Part shown: one piece after another, positions 35,782 through 48,064 of the stretch
Layout: every line of letters begins with the position of its first letter
How positions within the stretch are numbered: the stretch's first letter is position 1
DNA from: Burkholderia lata
GTDB lineage: Bacteria; Pseudomonadota; Gammaproteobacteria; Burkholderiales; Burkholderiaceae
Assembly (NCBI RefSeq): GCF_902499335.1
Contig: NZ_CABVQK010000018.1
Coordinates: forward strand, 124,001-188,000
DNA: 64,000 bases
Direction of reading: 5' to 3'
The notes under the pieces: generated by a model
What the model saw: only the letters and a program-made list of their open reading frames with translations
The model's database searches: none
Told to the model about the DNA's origin: nothing
Position numbers and translations under genes: made by a program

Positions 35782-35991
35782 GGTGGTGGCCTGCAAAGGG
35801 ATTTGCCTGTGACTATAGGCGCGCACCGGATATTGATAAATCCGCGCTGAGGAATTTAATTGACGCTTGTTTGTTGATAATCCGGGCGGCGCAGCGCGCT
35901 CTGCGGCACGTTGGCGCTGTATTCGTGAAATCGAATGAATTTGCAGTGTAATCGGCGAAGATGCGCGAAGAACGGGCCTGCGGAAGTGCGC

Positions 35992-36588
35992 TTACTGAGC
36001 GTGCCGGATGCCGGCCCACGGCGTTGTCAGCGGTGCGCTGAGCGCGAACAGGTCGAGCACGCGCGTGACGGTCTGATCGACGAGTTCCTCGATCGTCTTC
36101 GGCATCGCGTAGAACGCGGGTAGCGGCGGGAAGACGATGCCGCCCATTTCGGTGACGGCCGTCATGTTGCGCAGATGCGCGAGGTTGAACGGTGTTTCGC
36201 GCACCATCAGCACGAGGCGGCGGCGTTCCTTCAACGTGACGTCGGCCGCGCGCGTGATCAGGTTGTCGGACAGCCCGTGCGCGACGCTCGCGAGCGTCTT
36301 CATCGAGCAGGGCGCGATCACCATCCCGTCGGTCGCGAACGACCCCGACGCGATCGTCGCGCCGACGTCGCGCACCGAATGCACGACGTCCGCACGGCTT
36401 TCGACATCGGCCTTCGACAGCTTCAGTTCGTGCTGGATGTTGAGCCAGCCGGCGTTCGAAATCAGCAGGTGCGTTTCGACGCCGCCGGCAGCGCGCAGCA
36501 GGTCGAGCAGCCGGACGCCGTAGATCGCGCCGGTGGCGCCGGTGATCGCGACGATCAGCCGGCGTGGCGGCGCGCTGGGAGATGCCAT
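35992..36588 (-). CDS. ubiX: Flavin prenyltransferase UbiX
   Basis: This 198-residue protein makes prenylated FMN, the cofactor for UbiD-type decarboxylases in ubiquinone synthesis and aromatic acid metabolism. RLIVAITGATGAIYGVRLL (residues 9-27) binds FMN, and the conserved RLVLMVRETPFNL and GGIVFPPLPAFY segments are present. The start at 36588 (MASPSAPPRR) is best by homology but has no good ribosome binding site, so coupling to grxD, 14 bases upstream, is likely. It is the last gene of the hemA run. Confidence 0.95.
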   Translation of the reverse strand: MASPSAPPRRLIVAITGATGAIYGVRLLDLLRAAGGVETHLLISNAGWLNIQHELKLSKADVESRADVVHSVRDVGATIASGSFATDGMVIAPCSMKTLASVAHGLSDNLITRAADVTLKERRRLVLMVRETPFNLAHLRNMTAVTEMGGIVFPPLPAFYAMPKTIEELVDQTVTRVLDLFALSAPLTTPWAGIRHAQ

Positions 36589-36602
36589 CGAAAGGGGGCG
36601 TA

Positions 36603-36914
36603 TTACGCGGCGGCGAACAGTTGCTGCAGTTCGCCCGACTGGTACATCTCCATCATGATGTCCGAGCCGCCGATGAATTCGCCCTTCACGTAGAGCTGCG
36701 GGATGGTCGGCCAGTTCGAGAATTCCTTGATGCCTTGGCGGATCTCGTCGTCTTCGAGCACGTTGACCGTCTTGAACTGGTCGACGCCGCAGGCTTTCAG
36801 CACCTGGATGGCGCGGCCCGAAAAGCCGCACATCGGGAATTGTGCGTTGCCCTTCATGAAGAGCACGACCTGGTTTTCGTCGACGATTTGCTTGATACGT
36901 TGTTGGGTGTCCAT
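36603..36914 (-). CDS. grxD: Monothiol glutaredoxin Grx4
   Basis: This 103-residue CGFS-type glutaredoxin carries the active site CGFSGRA (Cys29). [19 protein letters not shown] follows, which binds glutathione and helps hold a [2Fe-2S] cluster. Such proteins transfer Fe-S clusters and sense iron. It lies between prmC and ubiX on the same strand. The length matches the family. Confidence 0.97.
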   Translation of the reverse strand: MDTQQRIKQIVDENQVVLFMKGNAQFPMCGFSGRAIQVLKACGVDQFKTVNVLEDDEIRQGIKEFSNWPTIPQLYVKGEFIGGSDIMMEMYQSGELQQLFAAA

Positions 36915-36981
36915 GACTGACCTTGCGTTAGCGGGGCGTTAGATCGAAATGATAGCGGATTTCAACCGGGCGGGCCGGGCA

Positions 36982-37824
36982 TCAGCCCGGCAGGCGGCCG
37001 CCTGTCGTGCGTTCGATGGCGGCCAGATCGGCGAGCGATTCGACCGCGACGAAGCCGTGCGAGGCGAGCACCGCGCGCACGGCCTCGGCCTGGTCGTAGC
37101 CATGCTCGATCCAGAGCGTGCCGCCCGGTTTCAGGTAGGTGCCGGCGCCCGCGACGATCGTGCGGATCGCGCTGAGGCCGTCGGCATCGTCGGTGAGTGC
37201 GCCGCGCGGCTCGAAACGCAGGTCGCCCTGCGCGAGGTGCGGATCGTGCTGCGCGATATACGGCGGGTTGCTGACGATCGTGTCGAATGCGAGCGACGGA
37301 TCGAGTGCCGCGTACCAGTCGCTCTCCAGCCAGTGCAGCGTGCCGCCGGGACGGTGCGCGTCGAGCAGCTTGCCGGCGTTGCGTTGCGCGACCGCGAGTG
37401 CGGCCGGCGAACGGTCGAGCGCCCATACGCGGGCATCGGGCCGCTCGGCGGCGATCGACACGGCGATCGCGCCGCTGCCGGTGCCGAGATCGAGCACGGC
37501 CGGATGCGGCAGTCCGTCGATCGCGTCGAGTGCGGCTTCGACGAGCAGTTCGGTCTCGGGGCGCGGGATCAGCACGTCCGGCGTCACGTCGAACGGCCGG
37601 CCGAAGAATTCGCGCATCCCGACGAGTTGTGCGACGGGCTCGCCGGCCATGCGGCGCGCCTCGAGCACGCGGTAGCGTTCGACCGCGGCCGCGTCGAGCG
37701 GCGCGTCGCCGCGTGTGATCAGCTGCGTTCGGGTCCAGCCGAGTGCGTGCGCGAGCAGCACGCGCGCATCGACCGCGTCGAGCGGGGACGCGCGCAGCAG
37801 GTCGTCGGCGGTCGTGTCGGGCAT
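36982..37824 (-). CDS. prmC: Release factor glutamine methyltransferase PrmC (HemK)
   Basis: This 280-residue enzyme methylates the GGQ glutamine of release factors RF1 and RF2. The SAM motif LDLGTGSGAIAVSI is followed by the catalytic IVSNPPYIA. The N-terminal domain binds the release factor. I chose the ATG at 37824 because GAGG lies five bases upstream. The ATG at 37842 overlaps the prfA stop and adds six residues. It follows its substrate gene prfA directly, the usual arrangement. Confidence 0.96.
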   Translation of the reverse strand: MPDTTADDLLRASPLDAVDARVLLAHALGWTRTQLITRGDAPLDAAAVERYRVLEARRMAGEPVAQLVGMREFFGRPFDVTPDVLIPRPETELLVEAALDAIDGLPHPAVLDLGTGSGAIAVSIAAERPDARVWALDRSPAALAVAQRNAGKLLDAHRPGGTLHWLESDWYAALDPSLAFDTIVSNPPYIAQHDPHLAQGDLRFEPRGALTDDADGLSAIRTIVAGAGTYLKPGGTLWIEHGYDQAEAVRAVLASHGFVAVESLADLAAIERTTGGRLPG

Positions 37825-37831
37825 CGCGGCC

Positions 37832-38914
37832 TCAGTCGGCATCGCCGAGCGACGCGAGCAGCTCGGCCTGGTGCTCGCTGACCAGCGCGCGGATCAGTTC
37901 GTCGAGGTCGCCGTCCATGAGCGCCTCGAGCCGGTACAGCGTCAGGTTGATCCGGTGGTCGGTCATCCGGCCCTGCGGGAAGTTGTACGTGCGGATCCGT
38001 TCCGAGCGGTCGCCGGAGCCGATCAGGCTCTTGCGCGTCGCGGCTTCCTTCGCGTGCTGCTCGTGATACTGCTTGTCCTTGATGCGCGCGGCGAGGACCT
38101 TCAGCGCGCGATCCTTGTTCTTGTGCTGCGAGCGGTCGTCCTGGCACTCGACGACGATCCCGGTCGGGATGTGCGTGACGCGCACCGCCGAATCGGTCTT
38201 GTTGATGTGCTGGCCGCCCGCGCCGGACGCACGGAACGTGTCGATCCGCAGGTCGGCCGGATTGATCTCGACCTCGCCGATCTCGTCGGCTTCCGGCATT
38301 ACCGCGACCGTGCACGCGGACGTGTGGATGCGCCCCTGCGTTTCGGTCGCGGGCACGCGCTGCACGCGATGGCCGCCCGATTCGAACTTCAGGCGCGAAT
38401 ACGCACCCTGGCCCGCGATCCGCACGATCACTTCCTTGTAGCCGCCGAGATCCGACGCACTCTCAGACATCATTTCGACCTGCCAGCGCTGGCGTTCCGC
38501 GAAGCGCAGGTACATGCGCAGCAGGTCGCCCGCGAACAGCGCCGATTCATCGCCGCCGGCGCCCGCGCGGATTTCGACGAAGATGTTGCGGTCGTCGTTC
38601 GGATCCTTCGGCAGCAGCATCTTCTGCAGCTCGGTCTCGAGGCGGGTCATGCTCTCGCGCGCGCTGCGGATTTCGTCTTCCGCGAAGTCGCGCATCGACA
38701 GATCGCCGAGCAGCTCCTGCGCAGCCGTCTCGTCGCTGCGCGACTGGCGCCACAGCGCGTACTGCTCGACCACCGGGCCGAGTTCCGCATGTTCACGCGT
38801 GAGCTTGCGGTACTGGTCGAGGTCGGCCGTGACGTTTTCGCGGCTCAGCAGGTCGTTCAGTTCGGCCAGCCGTGTGGACAGCTGGTCGAGCTTGCGTTGC
38901 ATGCTCGTCTTCAT
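37832..38914 (-). CDS. prfA: Peptide chain release factor 1
   Basis: This 360-residue RF1 ends translation at UAA and UAG codons. It has the anticodon-like segment [16 protein letters not shown] and the catalytic [15 protein letters not shown]. The C-terminal [18 protein letters not shown] region (here [14 protein letters not shown]) is also present. The length equals the E. coli protein. An internal ATG at 38902 is a possible alternative start. It sits between hemA and prmC on the minus strand. Confidence 0.97.
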   Translation of the reverse strand: MKTSMQRKLDQLSTRLAELNDLLSRENVTADLDQYRKLTREHAELGPVVEQYALWRQSRSDETAAQELLGDLSMRDFAEDEIRSARESMTRLETELQKMLLPKDPNDDRNIFVEIRAGAGGDESALFAGDLLRMYLRFAERQRWQVEMMSESASDLGGYKEVIVRIAGQGAYSRLKFESGGHRVQRVPATETQGRIHTSACTVAVMPEADEIGEVEINPADLRIDTFRASGAGGQHINKTDSAVRVTHIPTGIVVECQDDRSQHKNKDRALKVLAARIKDKQYHEQHAKEAATRKSLIGSGDRSERIRTYNFPQGRMTDHRINLTLYRLEALMDGDLDELIRALVSEHQAELLASLGDAD

Positions 38915-38996
38915 GGTGTGGAGCGGCGCTCCCGGGCAAGGGGTATTCGGAAAGGATAGGCCGGCGCGCGGCCGGCGGCAGGGCGATCGGCCGGCG

Positions 38997-40310
<1,314 letters not shown>

Positions 40311-40321
40311 TTAGCCCCATA

Positions 40322-41083
40322 TTATAGCGTTTCAGCGATTTCCTCACTCGCCGCATACCGGGCATCAGCGTGGTGGGGCCGGGAATTTGGGGGCTCGATC
40401 GGCACGCGGTCGAGCTGATAGCCGTAGCCGTAGAGCGGCAGCAGCCGGTAGCCGCGCTCCGGAAGGAGATGCAGCTTGCTGCGCAGCCGGGACGCGTGGG
40501 TGTCGAGCGTGCGCGACTTCATGTCGCGGCGGCGCGCCCACACCGTTTCGAGAATATGGGCGCGCGACACGGGCCGCGACAGGTTCGCGAACAGCAACTG
40601 CGCGAAACGGAACTCCTTCGGCGTGAGTGAAACGATTGCGTCGCCGAAACGCACGAGGCAGTGCGTGGCGTCGAATGCGTATTCGCCATACATTTCGCGC
40701 GAGCGGGTGGGCGGCCGGCGGACGCCGGCGCGGCGGCTCAACGCGTTGACGCGCGCGAGCAGCTCGGGCCCGCTCACGGGGCGCACGAGGCAATCGTCGG
40801 CACCTGCGTGCAGGCACGATACGATTTCGCTTTCGCGCGGCAACTGCATCACGGCGATGGCCGGCAGCCCGGGCAGGATGGTCTGCGCGCGCGGAATGAC
40901 TTCCTCGGCCGGCTGGTCGCCGGCCCAGTGGCCGGTGATCAGCATGTCGCAGGTGTCGGTGGCGAGCCACTCGAAGAACGCCGTGCTGGACGGAAACGCG
41001 TGGCACACATGACCGCCTGCAAAGAGCAGGCGGTTCAGGAGCGCGGCATGGCGCGCGTCCGGATCGATCAGAGCGATTCGCAT
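40322..41083 (-). CDS. OmpR-type response regulator with degenerate receiver domain
   Basis: This 253-residue protein has a receiver-like N-terminal domain (MRIALIDPDARHAALL) and a C-terminal winged helix (SLTPKEFRFAQLLFANL, then DTHASRLRSKLHLLPERGYRLL). The acidic pair (Asp8, Asp10) is kept. The usual phospho-acceptor aspartate is replaced: the strand reads DMLITGHW, with Thr50 at the expected site. The conserved lysine before Pro is arginine (CLVRPVS). It may therefore act without phosphorylation. No histidine kinase gene is adjacent. The start at 41083 follows only a weak ribosome binding site. Confidence 0.88.
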   Translation of the reverse strand: MRIALIDPDARHAALLNRLLFAGGHVCHAFPSSTAFFEWLATDTCDMLITGHWAGDQPAEEVIPRAQTILPGLPAIAVMQLPRESEIVSCLHAGADDCLVRPVSGPELLARVNALSRRAGVRRPPTRSREMYGEYAFDATHCLVRFGDAIVSLTPKEFRFAQLLFANLSRPVSRAHILETVWARRRDMKSRTLDTHASRLRSKLHLLPERGYRLLPLYGYGYQLDRVPIEPPNSRPHHADARYAASEEIAETL

Positions 41084-41254
41084 AAGAATTTCTTCAATAC
41101 GGCAGCCGGTGCGCGCTTGCCATAACGTCGAGTCGGCCCCTACACTCGAATGTTCGCGGCACCCGGCTGGTCTCGGGTTCGATGGATGAATCGATGCTAG
41201 CCGCTGGCAACGTTCACGCCTATGGGACGAATCTGAATTTATAGAAGGCGTCGA

Positions 41255-41509
41255 ATGAACTGGTTTGGAATCCTTGTCCTGGGAGCGGCCGTCGGGCTGT
41301 TCGGCCGATGGCTGCATCCGATGCGGCGCACGGGCCGGCCGGCGTGGTGGATCGCGGTGCTCGCCGGCATCGTCGGCGCGGCCGCGGCCCGCATGGCCGG
41401 CAATCTCTCTGGACTGTTTTACGATGGCGAGACGCTCGAATGGCCGGTCTGCACCGGTGGCGCGTTCCTCGTCGTAGCCGTGACGGTCGCGCTGTCGGCC
41501 CGTCGCTGA
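41255..41509 (+). CDS. Small three-helix membrane protein (GlsB/YeaQ-like)
   Basis: This 84-residue protein has three predicted transmembrane segments (about residues 3-19, 31-47 and 65-80) with Gly-rich turns. The start MNWFGILVLGAAVGLFGRWLHP resembles the GlsB/YeaQ/YmgE stress membrane family, but the similarity is weak. It is divergent from the atypical response regulator gene and its stop abuts the leader of the Xaa-Pro aminopeptidase gene. Function unknown. Confidence 0.72.
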   Translation: MNWFGILVLGAAVGLFGRWLHPMRRTGRPAWWIAVLAGIVGAAAARMAGNLSGLFYDGETLEWPVCTGGAFLVVAVTVALSARR

Positions 41510-41527
41510 ATGCTCTCAGGTGAAATC

Positions 41528-43342
41528 ATGAATTCCCGTCTTCCCGAAGTCTCGCCGGTGCCGGCCCGCCTCGCGCTGCTGCGTGGTGCCATGGCCCGCG
41601 AGGATCTGGCCGCCTATCTCGTGCCGTCCGCCGATCCCCATCTCTCCGAGTATCTGCCGGAGCGCTGGCAGGCTCGCCGCTGGCTGTCCGGCTTCACGGG
41701 CTCGGTCGGCACGCTGGTCGTGACGGCGGATTTCGCAGGGCTGTGGGTCGATAGCCGCTACTGGGTGCAGGCCGATACCGAACTGGCTGGCACGGGCGTG
41801 CAGCTGATGAAGATGACGGGCGGGCAGCAGAGCGCGCCGCACGTCGACTGGCTCGCGCAGAACGTGGCGGCGGGTATGACGGTCGGCGTCGACGGCGCCG
41901 TGCTCGGCGTCGCGGCCGCACGCGGGCTGACGGGCGCGCTGAACGCACGCGGCATCGCGCTGCGTACCGACCTCGACCTGCTCGACGCGATTTGGCCCGA
42001 GCGGCCGGGGCTGCCCGGCGACGCGGTGTTCGAGCATGCGGCGCCGCAGGCCGACACGACGCGCGCGAGCAAGCTGGCCGAAGTGCGCCGCGCGATGCGT
42101 GCGCAGGGCGCGCAGTGGCATTTCGTGTCGACGCTCGACGACCTCGCATGGCTGTTCAACCTGCGCGGTGCCGACGTCAACTTCAATCCCGTATTCGTTG
42201 CGCACGCAATGATCGGCGCCGATCGCGCGACGCTGTTCGTCGCCGACGGCAAGGTGTCGCCGGCATTGGCCGCGTCGCTCGCGCAGGACGGCGTCGACGT
42301 TCGTGCCTACGACGCCGCGCGCGCCGCGCTCGCGGCGCTGCCCGACGGCGCGACGCTGCTGATCGACCCGCGCCGCGTGACGTTCGGCACGCTCGAGGCC
42401 GTGCCGGCCGGCGTGAAGCTCGTCGAGGCCGTGAATCCGTCGACGTTCGCGAAGTCGCGCAAGACGTCCACCGAGATCGAGCACGTGCGCGTGACGATGG
42501 AACACGACGGCGCCGCGCTCGCGGAATTCTTCACCTGGTTCGAACAGGCCGTGAACCGCGAGACGATCACCGAGCTGACGATCGAGGAGAAACTCACGGC
42601 CGCGCGCGCACGGCGCCCCGGCTATGTGTCGCCGAGCTTCGCGACGATCGCCGGCTTCAACGCGAACGGCGCGATGCCGCACTACCACGCGACGCCCGCG
42701 TCGCACGCGACGATCGCCGGCGACGGGCTGCTGCTGATCGATTCGGGTGGCCAATATGTCACCGGCACGACCGACATCACGCGCGTCGTGCCGGTCGGCA
42801 CGGTCAGCGACCTGCAGCGGCGCGATTTCACGATCGTGCTGAAATCGATGATGGCGCTGTCGCGTGCGCGGTTCCCGCGCGGCATCCGCTCGCCGATGCT
42901 CGACGCGATCGCGCGCGCACCGATGTGGGCGGCCGGGCTCGACTACGGCCACGGCACGGGGCATGGCGTCGGCTACTTCCTGAACGTGCACGAAGGCCCG
43001 CAGGTCATCTCGCACTACGCGCCGGCCGAGCCGTACACGGCGATGGAAGAGGGCATGATCACGTCGATCGAGCCGGGCGTGTACCGTCCCGGCCAGTGGG
43101 GCATCCGGATCGAGAACCTGGTCGTGAACCGCGCGGCCGGGCAGACCGAGTTCGGCGATTTCCTCGCATTCGAGACGCTGACGCTGTGCCCGATCGACAC
43201 GCGCTGCGTGCTGATCGAAATGCTGCATGACGAAGAACGCGCGTGGCTGAATGCGTATCATGCAACGGTGCGCGAGCGCGTCGGCCGGCACCTGAGCGGC
43301 GATGCCAAGGCGTGGCTCGACGCGCGCACGCAGCCGCTCTGA
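41528..43342 (+). CDS. Long-type Xaa-Pro aminopeptidase (M24B family)
   Basis: This 604-residue peptidase removes N-terminal residues preceding proline. It has two creatinase-like N-terminal domains (YLVPSADPHLSEYLPERW) and a C-terminal pita-bread domain. The metal site is visible: LIDSGG, GTTDITR, GHGTGHGVG, SIEPGVY and GIRIENL. At about 600 residues it belongs to the longer group resembling eukaryotic XPNPEP1, not the 440-residue PepP. I chose the ATG at 41528, after AGGTGA. The ATG at 41510 directly follows the previous stop. Confidence 0.94.
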   Translation: MNSRLPEVSPVPARLALLRGAMAREDLAAYLVPSADPHLSEYLPERWQARRWLSGFTGSVGTLVVTADFAGLWVDSRYWVQADTELAGTGVQLMKMTGGQQSAPHVDWLAQNVAAGMTVGVDGAVLGVAAARGLTGALNARGIALRTDLDLLDAIWPERPGLPGDAVFEHAAPQADTTRASKLAEVRRAMRAQGAQWHFVSTLDDLAWLFNLRGADVNFNPVFVAHAMIGADRATLFVADGKVSPALAASLAQDGVDVRAYDAARAALAALPDGATLLIDPRRVTFGTLEAVPAGVKLVEAVNPSTFAKSRKTSTEIEHVRVTMEHDGAALAEFFTWFEQAVNRETITELTIEEKLTAARARRPGYVSPSFATIAGFNANGAMPHYHATPASHATIAGDGLLLIDSGGQYVTGTTDITRVVPVGTVSDLQRRDFTIVLKSMMALSRARFPRGIRSPMLDAIARAPMWAAGLDYGHGTGHGVGYFLNVHEGPQVISHYAPAEPYTAMEEGMITSIEPGVYRPGQWGIRIENLVVNRAAGQTEFGDFLAFETLTLCPIDTRCVLIEMLHDEERAWLNAYHATVRERVGRHLSGDAKAWLDARTQPL

Positions 43343-43397
43343 CGCAACATGCGATAACGGCCGGACAACGGTCAAACGACAAAACCGAGGGCAAGCA

Positions 43398-43949
43398 ATG
43401 GCGGACACCGCAGTGATCGTGGTCGACATGCAGCGCGGGCTGGTGCAGCGGGCGCGGCCCGCTTACCGGCTCGATGACGTGGTAGCGGGCATCAACCGGT
43501 TGACGGCGGCGGCGCGTGCGGCGAATGCGCCCGTGTGCTTCGTGCAGCACGACGGCGATGCGGACGACGATGTCGTGCCCGGCACGCCGGGTTGGGAGCT
43601 GCATGCGGGGCTGGTCGTCGGGAACGACGACTGGCGCGTGCGCAAGCAGATGAGCGATTCGTTCCACGACACGCCGCTCGCCGCGCAGCTCGACCGCCAC
43701 GGCATCCGTTCGGTGCTGATCTGCGGCTATGCGACCGAGTTCTGCGTCGATTCGGCCGCGCGCCGCGCCGCGCTGCTCGGCTACCGGACGACCGTCGTGT
43801 CCGACCTGCACACGACGAACGAGCGCGCGCACTTGGCAGCCGCGCAGATCGTCGCGCACCATCACTTCGTATGGCAAAACAATTCGCTGTCGGGCAACCC
43901 GGTGACGCCGCGCCCGCTCACGGACATCCTCGCGACGGAGTTCGCATGA
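43398..43949 (+). CDS. Isochorismatase-like cysteine hydrolase
   Basis: This 183-residue protein has the Asp-Lys-Cys triad of the isochorismatase fold: Asp in VVDMQRGLV, Lys in RVRKQMSDSF, and Cys in GYATEFCVDSAAR. It probably hydrolyses an amide or ether-type substrate such as a nicotinamide-like amide, but the substrate is unknown. The ATG at 43398 follows GAGGG. The stop overlaps the start of the HAD gene (ATGA), so the two are translated together. Confidence 0.92.
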   Translation: MADTAVIVVDMQRGLVQRARPAYRLDDVVAGINRLTAAARAANAPVCFVQHDGDADDDVVPGTPGWELHAGLVVGNDDWRVRKQMSDSFHDTPLAAQLDRHGIRSVLICGYATEFCVDSAARRAALLGYRTTVVSDLHTTNERAHLAAAQIVAHHHFVWQNNSLSGNPVTPRPLTDILATEFA

Positions 43950-44569
43950 CGATCAAGGCCGTGGTGTTCGATTTCGGCGGCGTGCTGATCGACTGGAGCC
44001 CCGAGTACCTTTACCGGGAACTGATTCCCGACGATGCGGAGCGCCGCTGGTTCCTCACGCATGTGTGCGCGATGGACTGGGTGATCCGCCAGGACGGCGG
44101 GCAAACGATCGAGGAAGGCACGGCCGAGCTCGTCGCGAAGTTCCCGGAGCACGAAGCGCTGATCCGAGCGTTCTATGCGCGCTGGCACGAGATGATCGGC
44201 GGCGTACTCGAAGAGGGCGCGGCACTCGTCGACCGGCTGGAGGCACAGGGGATGCCGCTCTTCGGGCTGACGAACTGGTCCGCGCAGACGTTTCCGTATG
44301 CGTGGGACAACTTCCCGGTGCTGCGGCGTTTCAGGGAGATCGTCGTGTCGGGCCGTGTGAAGCTCGTGAAACCCGATCCGGCGATCTACCGCGAGATGCA
44401 TGCGCGGATCGAGCCGCACCTGCCGGGCATCGCGCCGCACGAACTCGTGTTCATCGACGACAACGCGAAGAATGCCGCGGCCGCGACGGCGCTCGGCTGG
44501 CACGGCATCCATCACACGAGTGCGGCGGCGACCGAGGCGCGGCTGCGCGAACTGGGCGCGCTCGCGTAA
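43946..44569 (+). CDS. HAD-superfamily hydrolase
   Basis: This 207-residue protein has the four HAD motifs: VVFDFGGVLIDW (nucleophile Asp), FGLTNWS, KLVKPDP and FIDDNAKN. The helical cap between motifs I and II is type IA, as in haloacid dehalogenase-like phosphatases. The DFGGV form is common in YihX-like sugar phosphatases, suggesting a small phosphate ester substrate. It overlaps the isochorismatase-like gene by four bases. Confidence 0.93.
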   Translation: MTIKAVVFDFGGVLIDWSPEYLYRELIPDDAERRWFLTHVCAMDWVIRQDGGQTIEEGTAELVAKFPEHEALIRAFYARWHEMIGGVLEEGAALVDRLEAQGMPLFGLTNWSAQTFPYAWDNFPVLRRFREIVVSGRVKLVKPDPAIYREMHARIEPHLPGIAPHELVFIDDNAKNAAAATALGWHGIHHTSAAATEARLRELGALA

Positions 44570-44597
44570 GCGGCATGCGAACAGCAGCCATCGGATA

Positions 44598-44626
44598 AAA
44601 AAAGCGGGCCAGCGGCCCGCTTTTTT
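44598..44626. terminator. Bidirectional terminator between HAD gene and ettA
   Basis: AAAAAAGCGGGCC (44598-44610) pairs with GGCCCGCTTTTTT (44614-44626) around a 3-base loop. It lies between two convergent genes. Confidence 0.92.
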
Positions 44627-44704
44627 GTTGTGCCGCTCCTGAAGCGGCCACCCTCGGTGCCTGGCCCCGCGTTGCCGCAGCGCCGGGCCCCCGGGCCGAG
44701 CCGG

Positions 44705-46372
<1,668 letters not shown>

Positions 46373-46561
46373 TTGGGTGTGAAAGTCAGAAGTGGTTGAG
46401 ACTGCCGCGCAGCGCGCTGGCGTGGCGGCGTCGGGTGATTCGGTACGGAGCGTGCCGCGCGCGGCGCGGCTGCGTCGCCGCGTGTCGGCGGCGCGAGCGG
46501 CTATTGTACTTCGCCACCGGCTGCCGCTGGCGCGATCCCGGCCTTTTGGTCAGGCCCGTGC

Positions 46562-46870
46562 TCACAGCCACGCGGCGACGCCGCCGTGCCCCGAGCACGT
46601 ACCGCGCCGGTGACGGCTGAAGCTGTACGTGCCGTCGCGACAGCGCGCGCTTGCGCCTTCGGGCACGCGGCCCGATTTCGAATGGGCGGGCGCGTGCACG
46701 GTTTCGCCGTCGCGGTTGCGATACGTGTCGTGTCGGTCGAGATCGGCTTCGTTGGCGTAGCCGGGCGGTGCGCGGTACGCGTGTGCCGGAAGGGGCAGCG
46801 CGGCGCACGCGACGAAGAATGCGGCGGACAGGGTCGCGATGCGCGTCGCGCGGCGGAGCAGGGCGGGCAT
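46562..46870 (-). CDS. Secreted DUF3761-family protein
   Basis: This 102-residue protein has a signal peptide (ATLSAAFFVACAALPLPAHA, cleavage near residue 31). The mature form is short and ends with the DUF3761 pattern: CRDGTYSFSRHRRGTCSGHGGVAAWL, with two cysteines and a His/Gly cluster. YRNRDGETVHAPAHS precedes it. Function is unknown; the compact shape suggests a small secreted wall- or metal-related factor. I chose the ATG at 46870, where the signal peptide begins. Confidence 0.85.
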   Translation of the reverse strand: MPALLRRATRIATLSAAFFVACAALPLPAHAYRAPPGYANEADLDRHDTYRNRDGETVHAPAHSKSGRVPEGASARCRDGTYSFSRHRRGTCSGHGGVAAWL

Positions 46871-46953
46871 GGTCTCTCTCGGTCTGTTGTTATCGGTTTG
46901 GGGCCGCATGTTAGCCGATCGGCAGGGGACCGGCGCCACGCGGCGGAGCGACG

Positions 46954-47871
46954 CTACGCCGCGCCCGACATCGATGCCGCGCCGTCGGCTTGCGCGGCGT
47001 CGAGGATCCATCGGCGGAATGCGGCGACCTTCGGCCGTTCCGCGTGATGCGGTGGATAGACGAGGTAGTACGCGAAATCGTCGAGCCACGCGACGTCGGC
47101 GAGCTGCACGAGCCGGCCGCTTGCCAGCTCGCCGCGCACCATCGCGGCGGGCAGCAGCCCGGCGCCCTGGCCGGCGACGATCGCCTGCAGCAACAGGCCC
47201 GAGTCGTCGAACGCGGGGCCGCGCGGCGGGCCGAAATCGTCGATCCGCTGCGCGCCGAACCAGATGTGCCAGCCCTTGCGCTCCGCGTCGTGCAGCTGTG
47301 GCCAGCCGACGAGCTCGGCCGGCGTCGCCGGCATGCCGAGCCGCGCAACGAGGTCGGGCGACGCGAGCGCGACGATCTCCACCGTCAGCAGGCGCTCGCT
47401 GCACAGCCCGATATAGCGCCCGAGGCCATGACGGATGGCGACGTCGACGCCGTCGCGCGAGAAATCCGCGAGCGCGTGGCTCGTGACGACCTGCAGGTCG
47501 ACGTCCGGGCACGACTCGCGGAACTGCGCGAGGCGCGGGACGAGCCACGCGGATGCGAAGAACGGCGTGACGCTCACCGTCAGCACGCCGCTGTCGGCGG
47601 CGCCCGACACGCGCTGCGACGCATCGGCGATCTGCCTGAACGCGTTGCGCACCGGCGGCAGGTAGTCGCGGCCGGCCGCCGTGAGCAGGATGCCGCGGTT
47701 GACGCGCTCGAACAGCTGCACGCCGAGATGCGTCTCGAGCGTGCGGATCATCTGGCTCACCGCGCCGGGCGTGACCGACAGCTCCTCGGCGGCTGCCTTC
47801 ACCGACAGGTGGCGGGCAGCCGCTTCGAATGCGCGCAGCGCGTTGAGAGGCGGCAAGCGGGAACGAATCAT
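46954..47871 (-). CDS. GcvA-type LysR-family regulator
   Basis: This 305-residue LysR protein starts MIRSRLPPLNALRAFEAAARHLS, the form seen in GcvA/AmpR-like regulators. The helix-turn-helix (SVKAAAEELSVTPGAVSQMIRTLE) covers residues 23-46. The C-terminal effector domain has the LYDAERKGWH-type segment (LHDAERKGWHIWF). It is divergent from an OFA-type MFS transporter gene and has a LysR box 32 bases from its own start, so it probably controls that transporter. Confidence 0.92.
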   Translation of the reverse strand: MIRSRLPPLNALRAFEAAARHLSVKAAAEELSVTPGAVSQMIRTLETHLGVQLFERVNRGILLTAAGRDYLPPVRNAFRQIADASQRVSGAADSGVLTVSVTPFFASAWLVPRLAQFRESCPDVDLQVVTSHALADFSRDGVDVAIRHGLGRYIGLCSERLLTVEIVALASPDLVARLGMPATPAELVGWPQLHDAERKGWHIWFGAQRIDDFGPPRGPAFDDSGLLLQAIVAGQGAGLLPAAMVRGELASGRLVQLADVAWLDDFAYYLVYPPHHAERPKVAAFRRWILDAAQADGAASMSGAA

Positions 47872-47902
47872 TCAGTTTTTCTAAATCGAAAGTCCGACGA
47901 AA

Positions 47903-47919
47903 TATCGTTTGAGACGATA
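47903..47919. promoter_or_regulatory. LysR-type binding site upstream of the GcvA-like gene
   Basis: TATCGT and ACGATA form a perfect inverted repeat with a 5-base centre. The inner part is T-N11-A, the classic LysR recognition form. It lies 32 bases upstream of the LysR gene start, in the spacer shared with the MFS gene. Confidence 0.65.
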
Positions 47920-47992
47920 CGTACGCACGAGTACCGTTGACGCATCGGAGTGCATGCGTCGCGACTGCCGGTCGGCGGCCGATGCGATCAAC

Positions 47993-48005
47993 ATAGTTCA
48001 ACTAT
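47993..48005. promoter_or_regulatory. 13-base palindrome near the MFS start
   Basis: ATAGTTCAACTAT is a perfect palindrome around a central C, 60 bases before the MFS start codon. It may be a second operator or part of the promoter. It does not match the T-N11-A box. Confidence 0.35.
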
Positions 48006-48064
48006 ATCCATGAGGCAATCCGGACGCCGCCTGGCGGCCGGTGGAACCTGAGAGGAGCATCGTC

